A DNA stretch of 64,000 bases from an uncultured Bacteroidales bacterium (GTDB lineage Bacteria; Bacteroidota; Bacteroidia; Bacteroidales; UBA932). The stretch covers positions 1-64,000 of the forward strand of contig CAMHKQ010000009.1 in the NCBI GenBank assembly GCA_946185745.1. The letters run 5' to 3'. The notes under the pieces are model-generated. The model saw only the letters and a program-made list of their open reading frames with translations. It made no database searches and was not told where the DNA came from. Shown one piece after another: positions 51,480 to 59,044 of this stretch. How positions within the stretch are numbered: position 1 is the stretch's first letter; each line of letters opens with the position of its first letter. The position numbers and the translations under genes were made by a program.

Positions 51480-51487
51480 CAAAGGTA
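51480..51487 (-). promoter_or_regulatory. -7 box TACCTTTG of rnpB
   Basis: Perfect minus-strand TAnnTTTG about 10-13 bases before the mature rnpB 5' end. It overlaps the upstream region of the divergent glutaminyl cyclase promoter. Confidence 0.65.
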
Positions 51488-51507
51488 GCAATTTTCCGGA
51501 AAATGAG

Positions 51508-51515
51508 TAATTTTG
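51508..51515 (+). promoter_or_regulatory. -7 box TAATTTTG of the glutaminyl cyclase gene
   Basis: Perfect TAnnTTTG eight bases before the ATG at 51524. It overlaps the alternative upstream ATG (51503), which supports the later start. Confidence 0.6.
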
Positions 51516-51523
51516 CGCACATT

Positions 51524-52276
51524 ATGAAACTGAGACTGACAGCCGTTCTGGGCCTTCTGGCCTGCATCGTGTCCTGTGCGGCAGGTGTGAAGGACTATAA
51601 AGTGTCCGTGGTGGCCTCCTATCCCCACGACACCGGAGCGTATACCCAGGGGCTGTTCTTCCACGGAGACACCCTCTATGAAAGCACCGGGCAGTACGGC
51701 GAGTCCTGCTTCCGCATGGTCGATTATCAGACGGGAGCCGTGCTCAGGAACATCGCCTTCTCCGACAAATATTTCGGCGAGGGCTCCTGCATGCTGGACG
51801 GCAAGCTTTACATCCTTACCTGGACCAACAAGGTGGCCTTCGTCTACGACGCCGCAACGCTCAAGTACGAACGTACCTGGAGCTATCCCCGCGAAGGCTG
51901 GGGCCTCACCACCGACGGAAAGCGGCTCTATGCTTCGGACGGCACCAACCGGATATACGTGCTCACTCCCGATTTCAAGCTCGAGCGCACCATCTTCGTA
52001 AAGCTGGACGGGGCGCCACTGCGCTATCTCAACGAGCTCGAGTGGGTCGACGGCAAAATCTGGGCTAACGTCTATACTACCGACATGATAGTGGTGATAG
52101 ACCCGAAGGACGGCAAGGTGGAATCCCGCATCGACTGCAGCGGGTTGTGGCCGCACAAGCTCCGCACGCCCGATGCTGACGTGCTCAACGGAATCGCCGT
52201 CAATTCCAGGGGTGAAATCTTCCTTACCGGGAAAAACTGGCCCAGGATGTACCAGGTAAGGCTCGAGAAAATCTAG
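51524..52276 (+). CDS. Glutaminyl-peptide cyclotransferase, beta-propeller type
   Basis: Converts N-terminal Gln of peptides to pyroglutamate outside the cytosol. The start MKLRLTAVLGLLACIVSC gives a signal peptide with a possible lipobox ending at Cys18. The plant/bacterial QC pattern follows: SYPHDTGAYTQGLFF, LYESTGQYGESCFRMVD, YFGEGSCMLDGKLYILTW, DGTNRIYVL, and YLNELEWVDGKIWANVYTTD. It has 250 residues. It converges on the DUF1846 gene, sharing stop palindrome CTAG. Confidence 0.87.
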   Translation: MKLRLTAVLGLLACIVSCAAGVKDYKVSVVASYPHDTGAYTQGLFFHGDTLYESTGQYGESCFRMVDYQTGAVLRNIAFSDKYFGEGSCMLDGKLYILTWTNKVAFVYDAATLKYERTWSYPREGWGLTTDGKRLYASDGTNRIYVLTPDFKLERTIFVKLDGAPLRYLNELEWVDGKIWANVYTTDMIVVIDPKDGKVESRIDCSGLWPHKLRTPDADVLNGIAVNSRGEIFLTGKNWPRMYQVRLEKI

Positions 52277-53739
52277 GCTTTGCGCTTTACCGGGTCGCAG
52301 GTAAGGCCCACTCCCAGCTTGTTGAACACCTTCATGTCCACTTCGCTCAGCATCGAGGTGGAATGAACCTGGCATCCTTTGAAGTCGGGCAGCATCTGGA
52401 GGGCCTTCATGCAGTTTTCGTCGCTTATGCTCAGCATCGACAGGGCAACCAGTACTTCGTCGGTGTGCAGGCGCGGATTATGGCCGTGCAGCAGGGTAAC
52501 CTTGGTCTTCTGGATGGGCTCTATCATCTCCTGCGGGATGAGTTTCACCGGGTGCGGAATGCCGGCCATGTGCTTTGAAGCGTTTAGGATGAGAGCAGCG
52601 CTCTGGCCCAGCAGCTCGCTGGTTTCGGAGGTAATGATGGTGCCGTCGTGCAGCTCTATTGCGGCGCAGTCCTGCCCGGATATCTCCTTCCTGGACTTTG
52701 CGGCGACAGTCACCCTGCGGTAGTCGGTGGACAGGCCGGCCTGCTTCATCAGGAGCCGGATCTTGCCCACTTCCGCCTCGCTGCCCTTGTCGGTGGCGAG
52801 GTCGCAGAGGGCCTTGTAGTAGCGGCGGATGATTTCTTCGCGCGAGGCGCTGCAGCACACGTCGTCGTCGCTTATGCAGAAGCCCACCATGTTGACGCCC
52901 ATGTCGGTGGGGGATTTGTAGGGGTTGGTGCCGTAAATCCCCTCGAAGAGCGCATTCAGAACCGGGAAAATCTCTATGTCCCTGTTGTAGTTGACCGCCG
53001 TCTCGCCGTAGGCCTCGAGATGGAAGGGGTCTATCATGTTGACGTCGTTCAGGTCGGCCGTGGCGGCCTCGTAAGCCATGTTGACGGGGTGTTTGAGGGG
53101 CAGGTTCCAGATGGGGAAAGTCTCGAACTTGGCGTATCCCGCCTTGACCCCGCGCTGGAATTCCTGGTAGATCTGGCTCAGGCAGACGGCCATCTTGCCG
53201 CTTCCCGGACCGGGTGCCGTGACGACCACCAGGGGCTTGGTGGTGACCACGTAATCGTTTTTGCCGAATCCCTGCTCGGAATCTATCAGGGCCACGTTTT
53301 CGGGATAGCCCTCTATGGTGTGGTGATAATATACTTTGATGCCCTTCTTCTCGAGTTTCTCCTTGTACAGGTCGGCGCTGGACTGGCCGTTCACATGGGT
53401 GATGACAACGGAATTCACGTCAAGGCCCCTTTTGATGAACTCGTCCCTGAGGCGCAGCACGTCGGTGTCGTAGGTGATGCCGAGGTCGCTGCGTACCTTG
53501 TTCTTTTCGATGTCGAGGGCGCTTATGACGATGATGATCTCGGCGTCGTCCTTCATCTGCATGAGCATGCGGAGCTTGCTGTCCGGCTGGAAACCGGGGA
53601 GGACGCGGCTCGCGTGGAAATCGTCGAAAAGTTTGCCGCCGAATTCCATGTAGAGCTTGTCCCCGAACTTGGCTATGCGCTCCTTGATGTGCTCGGACTG
53701 GATTTTAAGGTATTTTTCGTTGTCGAACCCGTATTTCAT
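52273..53739 (-). CDS. DUF1846 family protein
   Basis: A 488-residue cytosolic protein; the start MKYGFDNEKYLKIQSEHI is chosen because the family begins here. The track's 1057-aa ORF runs on through the riboswitch and receptor antisense and is an artefact. Conserved blocks: KLYMEFGGKLFDDFHASRVLPGF, TAPGPGSGKMAVCLSQIY, KFETFPIWNLPLKHPVN and AASRKEI-like SREEIIRRYY. The family contains a P-loop-like GPGSGK. The function is unknown. A TAAATTTG box (53769-53776) lies about 30 bases upstream. Confidence 0.87.
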   Translation of the reverse strand: MKYGFDNEKYLKIQSEHIKERIAKFGDKLYMEFGGKLFDDFHASRVLPGFQPDSKLRMLMQMKDDAEIIIVISALDIEKNKVRSDLGITYDTDVLRLRDEFIKRGLDVNSVVITHVNGQSSADLYKEKLEKKGIKVYYHHTIEGYPENVALIDSEQGFGKNDYVVTTKPLVVVTAPGPGSGKMAVCLSQIYQEFQRGVKAGYAKFETFPIWNLPLKHPVNMAYEAATADLNDVNMIDPFHLEAYGETAVNYNRDIEIFPVLNALFEGIYGTNPYKSPTDMGVNMVGFCISDDDVCCSASREEIIRRYYKALCDLATDKGSEAEVGKIRLLMKQAGLSTDYRRVTVAAKSRKEISGQDCAAIELHDGTIITSETSELLGQSAALILNASKHMAGIPHPVKLIPQEMIEPIQKTKVTLLHGHNPRLHTDEVLVALSMLSISDENCMKALQMLPDFKGCQVHSTSMLSEVDMKVFNKLGVGLTCDPVKRKA

Positions 53740-53787
53740 GATAGAGAGAAGTGTTTCAATACGGGTTGCAAATTTAAGAACATCCTG

Positions 53788-53817
53788 TTGAATTTGCAAA
53801 AATATGTAGTATCTTTG
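53788..53817 (+). promoter_or_regulatory. Promoter of the riboswitch-TonB receptor unit
   Basis: TTG (53788-53790), 19 bases, TATCTTTG (53810-53817). Transcription should begin just before the TPP aptamer. Confidence 0.7.
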
Positions 53818-53825
53818 CGTACGTA

Positions 53826-53936
53826 TTTGCGGGGGTGCCGGAGTGCCGGCTGAGATCAAACCCTTTGAACCTGATGAGGCCTGTACCTCCGGAGGGAAGC
53901 AAAAAAGACCCCGCATGACTGTAATACTATGCGAGG
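53826..53936 (+). promoter_or_regulatory. TPP (thiamine pyrophosphate) riboswitch with translational expression platform
   Basis: The aptamer (53826-53903) has the conserved GGGGTGCC, CTGAGAT, ACCCTTTGAACCTGAT and GGAGGGAAGC segments, closed by P1 TTTGC/GCAAA. After it, CCCCGCAT (53909-53916) can pair with ATGCGAGG (53929-53936), which contains the receptor start codon. The same CCCCGC can instead pair with GCGGGG (53829-53834), part of which forms P1. TPP binding should therefore stabilise P1 and hide the start codon. Aptamer certain; switching mechanism inferred. Confidence 0.93.
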
Positions 53937-56277
53937 TTTTGTTTTTTCTGCAGTTGCAGTGATTCTCTTCCTTTCGGGCGTTTCCGCCGCAAACGCCCAG
54001 GACTCCACCAGGGTGGAGGAACTCTCGGAATCGGTAGTGCTGGGCGTTCGCGCCCGCAAGAACGCCCCCTATGCGGTGGCGAACGTCAGCAAAGGGGAGC
54101 TGGAGGATTTTACCTCCACCGGCAGGGAACTGCCCATGCTCTTTTCCAGGACTCCCGGCGTGCTCGGATGGGGTGAAAACGGTCTCGGTACCGGTACCGC
54201 GCATCTGCGTATCCGCGGAGCGGGGGATTCCAGGATAAACGTCACCCTCGACGGCGTGCCGCTCAATTCTCCGGAAGACCAGTGCGTGTTCTGGGCGAAC
54301 ATGAACAGCTACGGGGCGCTTCTTGGCAGCGCCCAGATCCAGAGGGGAGTGGGCACTTCCACCAACGGCGACGGGGCCTTCGGCGGCACAGTCTCCCTTG
54401 CCTCCAAGGCTCCTTCGTACGTTCCGAAAGGCGAGGTGCGCATGGGATACGGCAGCTACAACACCATGAACGTGGGCGGCTTCCTGACCACCGGCCTGCT
54501 GTGGAATCATCTCGTCACCGACATGTCCTATTACCAGACCACCACGGACGGTTTCATGCACGGCACGGCCGGCCGTTCCGGCAATTTCTACGGTGGAGTG
54601 AGCTGGATAGGGAACGACTACATGATACGCTACTACAACATCCTCAACTTCGAGCATACAGGGCAGGCGTGGAACGGCGTTACCGCAGGGAATGACGACG
54701 CTTCCCTGATGGGCGGCGATATCCGCAGCTACAAGGACCTGTACGAGCGTGGGCTGGGGCAGTACAACTCGCTGTACGAGAGGCTGCTGTTCGATTACGA
54801 CAACTGGGAGTTCCCGAAAGACGCGCAGGGGAATTTCATGACTGAGCGCTACCGGATGCGCGACGGCACCCTGTGGGACAGGACGGTGGACCATTTCACC
54901 CAGGACCATCACATCCTGTCGTTCAGCGGGCGTCTCGGAAACCGCCTGAAGGGCAGCGCGGCCCTGCATTACACTGCCGGAAACGGCTATTACGAGGAGT
55001 TCCGTCCGGACAACAAGCTCAAGAAGTTCGGCCTCGTGTCCCCGGACATCTCGCGCACCGACTTCGTCCGCAAGAAAGGGCTCGACCAGCAGACTTACGG
55101 CCTGGTGGCGAGTCTGGATTACAGGGGCGAGGCGCTCGAACTGACCGGGGGGCTGTCCCTGCAGAACTTCAAGGGCGGGCACTACGGCTATCTGACCTAT
55201 ATCGCCGACGAGGCGCTCGACATGCAGGTGCGTGGCGGCAAGGACTACCAGTATTACGATTCCGACGCCTTCAAGGGCGATTACAGTGCTTTCGTGAAGG
55301 CCGTATGGCACCTTGGGGCGCACTGGGACGCCTTCGGAGACCTGCAGTACAGGCACGTGGACTACCGCACCGACGGCATCAACGACAAGTTCTACAAGAA
55401 TGCCGACGGCAGCTACCGGAATCAGGTGCTGGATGTCGACGAGCATTACGATTTCTTCAACCCCAAGGGGGGCGTGAGCTATGTTTCAGGCTCCCACAAG
55501 GCATATGCCAGCGTGGCGGTGAGCCACAGGGAGCCCGAACGCAACAACTTCACCGACAACGGCGGTTATCCGGCCCCGAAACCGGAGAGCCTTGTGGACT
55601 GGGAAGCCGGCTATCAGTATGCGGGAGACGCGCTGAGGTTCGGGGCGAACTTCTACTACATGGACTACACCGACCAGTTTGTGCAGACCGGGGCGCTGAG
55701 CGACATCGGGGAGGCGCTTACCGCCAACATCAAGGATTCGTACCGTCTGGGCGTGGAGCTTTCCGCAGGGGTGGATATCTGCCGCTGGCTTTCGCTGGAG
55801 GCGAATGCGGCCCTCAGCCGCAACCGTATCCTCGACTTCGACGAATGGGTGGAGGACTGGGAAGACGATGCCGGAAGGACAGTCCATTACGACAACTCGA
55901 CTCTGGCGTTTTCGCCTTCGGCGATCCTCAACGGCTTTATCGACGTGCATGCCGGGGCTTTCAAGGCGGTATGGCATACCGGTTACGTGAGCCGCCAGTT
56001 CCTGGACAATACTGCGAATGAGGAGCGTTCCCTGCCGGGATATTCGGTGTCGGACCTGAACCTCTCCTACAGCCTGAAGTTCCCGAGAATACTCAACGAG
56101 GTGGTCTTCGGAATCAACCTGGGCAATGTGTTCAACGCGCATTACGCCGCCGGCGGATGGGTGTATTCGGCCGTTTCCGAAAGCTATGGCTACACCCTCG
56201 ACAATCGTTATTACCAGATAGGATTCATGCCCATGGCGGGCTTTACCGCAACCGGCAGCCTGACGGTAAGGTTCTGA
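53929..56277 (+). CDS. TonB-dependent outer-membrane receptor, probably for thiamine
   Basis: A 782-residue receptor with signal peptide (MRGFVFSAVAVILFLSGVSAANAQ). The plug domain has RTPGVLGWGENGLGTGTAHLRIRGAGDSRINVTLDGVPLN and DGAFGGTVSLASK. The barrel runs to a C-terminal aromatic residue (SLTVRF). It lacks the N-terminal carboxypeptidase-like domain and SusD partner of glycan receptors. The TPP riboswitch directly in front makes thiamine or a thiamine precursor the likely cargo. The gene stands alone; no inner-membrane thiamine transporter is in the window. Confidence 0.88.
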   Translation: MRGFVFSAVAVILFLSGVSAANAQDSTRVEELSESVVLGVRARKNAPYAVANVSKGELEDFTSTGRELPMLFSRTPGVLGWGENGLGTGTAHLRIRGAGDSRINVTLDGVPLNSPEDQCVFWANMNSYGALLGSAQIQRGVGTSTNGDGAFGGTVSLASKAPSYVPKGEVRMGYGSYNTMNVGGFLTTGLLWNHLVTDMSYYQTTTDGFMHGTAGRSGNFYGGVSWIGNDYMIRYYNILNFEHTGQAWNGVTAGNDDASLMGGDIRSYKDLYERGLGQYNSLYERLLFDYDNWEFPKDAQGNFMTERYRMRDGTLWDRTVDHFTQDHHILSFSGRLGNRLKGSAALHYTAGNGYYEEFRPDNKLKKFGLVSPDISRTDFVRKKGLDQQTYGLVASLDYRGEALELTGGLSLQNFKGGHYGYLTYIADEALDMQVRGGKDYQYYDSDAFKGDYSAFVKAVWHLGAHWDAFGDLQYRHVDYRTDGINDKFYKNADGSYRNQVLDVDEHYDFFNPKGGVSYVSGSHKAYASVAVSHREPERNNFTDNGGYPAPKPESLVDWEAGYQYAGDALRFGANFYYMDYTDQFVQTGALSDIGEALTANIKDSYRLGVELSAGVDICRWLSLEANAALSRNRILDFDEWVEDWEDDAGRTVHYDNSTLAFSPSAILNGFIDVHAGAFKAVWHTGYVSRQFLDNTANEERSLPGYSVSDLNLSYSLKFPRILNEVVFGINLGNVFNAHYAAGGWVYSAVSESYGYTLDNRYYQIGFMPMAGFTATGSLTVRF

Positions 56278-56284
56278 CACGGCA

Positions 56285-56404
56285 TCTGAAAACAATAAAC
56301 GATCGATGCCCGCATCACTGCGGGCATCGTCGGTTAGTTAGTAGTGTATTGCCTATATAGAAGGTTAATTGTTGCGGTTAGAAGAGCTTGTTTTATTTAA
56401 CTGA
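56285..56404 (-). ncRNA. Candidate small RNA with own promoter and terminator
   Basis: Minus strand: TTTG (56435-56438), exactly 19 bases, TATATTTG (56408-56415), giving a start near 56404. About 75 bases on is a perfect 11-bp hairpin, CGATGCCCGCA/TGCGGGCATCG with a 4-base loop (56304-56329), followed on this strand by GTTTATTGTTTT. No credible ORF lies between. It is downstream of and antisense to the spacer after the TonB receptor. The promoter is good; RNA function is unknown and unproven. Confidence 0.45.
56304..56329. terminator. Strong hairpin after the TonB receptor
   Basis: Perfect 11-bp GC-rich stem with loop TCAC. On the plus strand the T-tract is poor (CGTCGGTTAG); on the minus strand it is T-rich, so it may mainly end the candidate small RNA. 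Confidence 0.65.
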
Positions 56405-56407
56405 CTG

Positions 56408-56438
56408 CAAATATACTCCAAGTTTTTCAACTTCCAAA
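56408..56438 (-). promoter_or_regulatory. Orphan promoter in AT-rich spacer
   Basis: TTTG - 19 bases - TATATTTG on the minus strand, inside an AT-rich spacer (about 56390-56500) between the TonB receptor and trmD ends. No annotated gene is positioned to use it. Confidence 0.6.
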
Positions 56439-56497
56439 TAAAAAATCAAAAATTTGCCATTAATTTTTTTTGTTTTTAAAAAATCTTAAAAACTTCA

Positions 56498-57175
56498 CTA
56501 TTTCTCAAGCATTCCGGGACGGAGCAACCTGGTGCGCTCCAGCGCCTTTTCGTCCTGCCATTCTTTGATGAGCCTGGGGTTGCCGCTGAGCAGCACATCG
56601 GGCACTTTCCAGCCGTTGAATTCCGCGGGGCGGGTATAGACGGGAGGGGAGAGCAGCCCGTCCTGGAAGGAGTCGCTGAGTGCGCTGGTCTCGTCGGTAA
56701 GAGCCCCGGGAATGAGCCTGACTATGCTGTCCGCCACGATTGCCGCGGGAATCTCCCCTCCGCTCACCACATAATCGCCGACGGAGATCTCGCGCGTTAC
56801 AAGATGTTCCCTGATGCGCTGGTCGACGCCTTTGTAGTGGCCGCAGAGGATGATAATGTTCTGCATGAGGGAGAGCTCGTTGGAAATAGACTGATTGAGG
56901 ATTTCGCCGTCGGGGGCCATGTAGATGACCTCGTCGTAGTCGCGCTCTTTCTTAAGGTCCGAAATGAGGTTGAAGACGGGCTCGACCATCATCACCATGC
57001 CGGCGTCTCCGCCGTATGAATAATCGTCCACGTTCCTTCTGGGACCAAGGCCGTATTCGCGTAGATTCCTGACGTGAATCTCCACCAGACCCTTTTTGAT
57101 TGCCCGTCCTACAATAGAATGGCTGAGCGGGCTGTCAAGGAGTTCGGGGACAACGGTGATTATATCTATTCTCAT
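56498..57175 (-). CDS. trmD: tRNA (guanine-N1)-methyltransferase TrmD
   Basis: Methylates G37 of tRNAs to prevent frameshifting. The start [17 protein letters not shown] at 57175 is preferred over the track's TTG start six codons upstream. SPOUT knot motifs are present: [40 protein letters not shown] and [22 protein letters not shown]. It has 225 residues, full length. A TAAATTTG box (57191-57198) lies 15 bases upstream. Confidence 0.93.
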   Translation of the reverse strand: MRIDIITVVPELLDSPLSHSIVGRAIKKGLVEIHVRNLREYGLGPRRNVDDYSYGGDAGMVMMVEPVFNLISDLKKERDYDEVIYMAPDGEILNQSISNELSLMQNIIILCGHYKGVDQRIREHLVTREISVGDYVVSGGEIPAAIVADSIVRLIPGALTDETSALSDSFQDGLLSPPVYTRPAEFNGWKVPDVLLSGNPRLIKEWQDEKALERTRLLRPGMLEK

Positions 57176-57190
57176 GCTGATTGGTTTTCG

Positions 57191-57198
57191 CAAATTTA
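57191..57198 (-). promoter_or_regulatory. -7 box TAAATTTG of trmD
   Basis: Perfect minus-strand match, 15 bases before the trmD ATG; it overlaps the track's TTG start, which it therefore disfavours. Confidence 0.65.
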
Positions 57199-57211
57199 AT
57201 CAAAAAATACT

Positions 57212-57219
57212 TATATTTG
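57212..57219 (+). promoter_or_regulatory. -7 box TATATTTG of the DUF349 gene
   Basis: Perfect TAnnTTTG, 25 bases before the ATG at 57245; divergent from trmD. Confidence 0.65.
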
Positions 57220-57244
57220 TAAGCTTAATCAAAATGTACTCACT

Positions 57245-59035
57245 ATGAGCGAAGAAATCAAATTATCTGAACAGCAGACAGTGGAGCAGCAGCCGGTCGA
57301 GCAGCCTGCACCCGCGGTAGAAGCTGCTGCGGCAGAATCTCTCGATCAGGAAGTTGAAAAGGAAGAACCCGTAAAGGCCGATGCCGCATCCCTTGTCGGC
57401 AAGACCATAGCCGAGCTCAGCGCAATCTTCAAAGACCTTATGGACAGCGAAGACCGCATGACCCGCAGCAAGGAAGCCGAAAACATCAAATCGGCCTTCT
57501 ACCGCACCCTCGGCGAGGTCCGCAGCAAGACCGGAAGCGTAGTCGACGACACCCTCGATGCCGTCGAAGAGAACTTCAAGGCCCTTTATGCAGACTACAA
57601 GCGCCAGCGCGCCGAATACAACAGGGTTCAGGATGCCCAGAAGGGAGAGAATCTGGAAAAGAAGAAAGCCATAGTGGAGGAACTCAAGGCACTCGTGGAC
57701 AGCCAGGAGGACGTAAGCGCCCTGTTCCCGGCGTTCCGCGCCCTTCAGGACCGCTGGAGAAGCGTCGGCCCCGTTCCGGCCAGCGATTTCCGCGATCTCA
57801 ACAACAACTACCAGTTCAACGTGGAGCGCTTCTACGACAAGGTGAAGATCTCCCACGAGCTGCGCGACCTCGACTTCCAGAAGAACCTCGAGGCCAAGGT
57901 CAAGTTCTGCGAGGCTGCCGAAAAGCTGTCGGAGAACGAGAACGTGGTCGCCGCTTTCAACGACCTGCAGAAACTCCACGAGCAGTGGAAGGAGTTCGGC
58001 CCCGTGGCAAAGGAATTCCGCGAGAGCATCTGGGAGCGCTTCCAGGCCGCCACTGCCGTCATCAACAAGAAATACCAGGCCCATTTCGAGGAGCTGAAGG
58101 GCCAGCAGAAGGAAAACCTCGAGGCCAAGACCAAACTCTGCGAACAGATAGAGGAAATAGTCGCCCGTGAGTTCAAGAGCGGTGCCGAATGGTCCGCCGC
58201 CAGCAAGGAAATCCTGGATCTCCAGGCGCAGTGGCGCAAGATAGGTTTCGCCACCCGCAAGGACAACCAGAAGATATACGAGCGCTTCCGCGCGGGATGC
58301 GACGCCTTCTTCGCCAAGAAGAGGGAGTTCTACAGCGCCTTCAAGGGCGAGATGGACGAGAATCTGGGCAAGAAGGAAGAGCTCATCCAGAAGGCCGAGG
58401 CCCTCAAGACCAGCACAGACTGGAAGAAGACCACCGAGGCGTTCATCGAGCTCCAGAAGGAGTGGAAGTCCATCGGCGCGGTGTCACGCAAGAAGAGCGA
58501 GGCCCTCTGGACCCGCTTCCGTGCCGCATGCGACGAGTTCTTCGACGCGCGCGACAAGAATGCCGGCGCCGGCGGCAACAACTTCTACGCGAACCTCAAG
58601 GCCAAGAAGCAGATAATCGACGACATCAAGGACTATACTCCCTCCGAGAATCCCGAAGAGAACGCGAAGGCCGCCGCAAGGTTCGCTTCCGACTGGGCCG
58701 CTGCCGGCTTCGTGCCCTTCAAGGAGAAGGATGCCGTCAACGCCGCTTACGTCGAGGCCATGAAGGACAAGTTCCCCGACTGGCACGAACAGCGCGGAGG
58801 CAGGGGAGCCGCCCGTGGCGGCGAGAAGCCCGTCAGCGCCAAGGACCAGCTCATCCGTAAGTACAACACCCTCCAGCAGGAAATCGAAACCTACGAGAAC
58901 AACATCGGTTTCTTCTCCGCATCCAGCAAGTCCGAAGACATCATCAAGCAGATGCGCAAGAAGATAGAAAAGCTGAAGGAAGAACTTGCCGCCCTCAAGG
59001 AGCAGATCCGCGGGAGCGAGGAAGGTAACGAATAA
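57245..59035 (+). CDS. DUF349 repeat protein
   Basis: A 596-residue, highly charged, helical protein. A disordered acidic N-terminus (about residues 1-50) is followed by several DUF349 helical repeats of about 75 residues, marked by W-x-x-x-G pairs: LQDRWRSVGPVP, LHEQWKEFGPVA, LQAQWRKIGFAT and LQKEWKSIGAVS. It ends in a coiled coil (MRKKIEKLKEELAALKEQI). The family is conserved in Bacteroidetes but has no settled function. It lies nine bases before yidC. Confidence 0.88.
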   Translation: MSEEIKLSEQQTVEQQPVEQPAPAVEAAAAESLDQEVEKEEPVKADAASLVGKTIAELSAIFKDLMDSEDRMTRSKEAENIKSAFYRTLGEVRSKTGSVVDDTLDAVEENFKALYADYKRQRAEYNRVQDAQKGENLEKKKAIVEELKALVDSQEDVSALFPAFRALQDRWRSVGPVPASDFRDLNNNYQFNVERFYDKVKISHELRDLDFQKNLEAKVKFCEAAEKLSENENVVAAFNDLQKLHEQWKEFGPVAKEFRESIWERFQAATAVINKKYQAHFEELKGQQKENLEAKTKLCEQIEEIVAREFKSGAEWSAASKEILDLQAQWRKIGFATRKDNQKIYERFRAGCDAFFAKKREFYSAFKGEMDENLGKKEELIQKAEALKTSTDWKKTTEAFIELQKEWKSIGAVSRKKSEALWTRFRAACDEFFDARDKNAGAGGNNFYANLKAKKQIIDDIKDYTPSENPEENAKAAARFASDWAAAGFVPFKEKDAVNAAYVEAMKDKFPDWHEQRGGRGAARGGEKPVSAKDQLIRKYNTLQQEIETYENNIGFFSASSKSEDIIKQMRKKIEKLKEELAALKEQIRGSEEGNE

Positions 59036-59044
59036 GATATCCAC

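Noticed and set aside
52273-55446. 1057-aa minus-strand ORF in the track
   Set aside because: Only the first 1467 bases upstream of the stop encode DUF1846. The rest is antisense to the riboswitch and the TonB receptor and has no family features.
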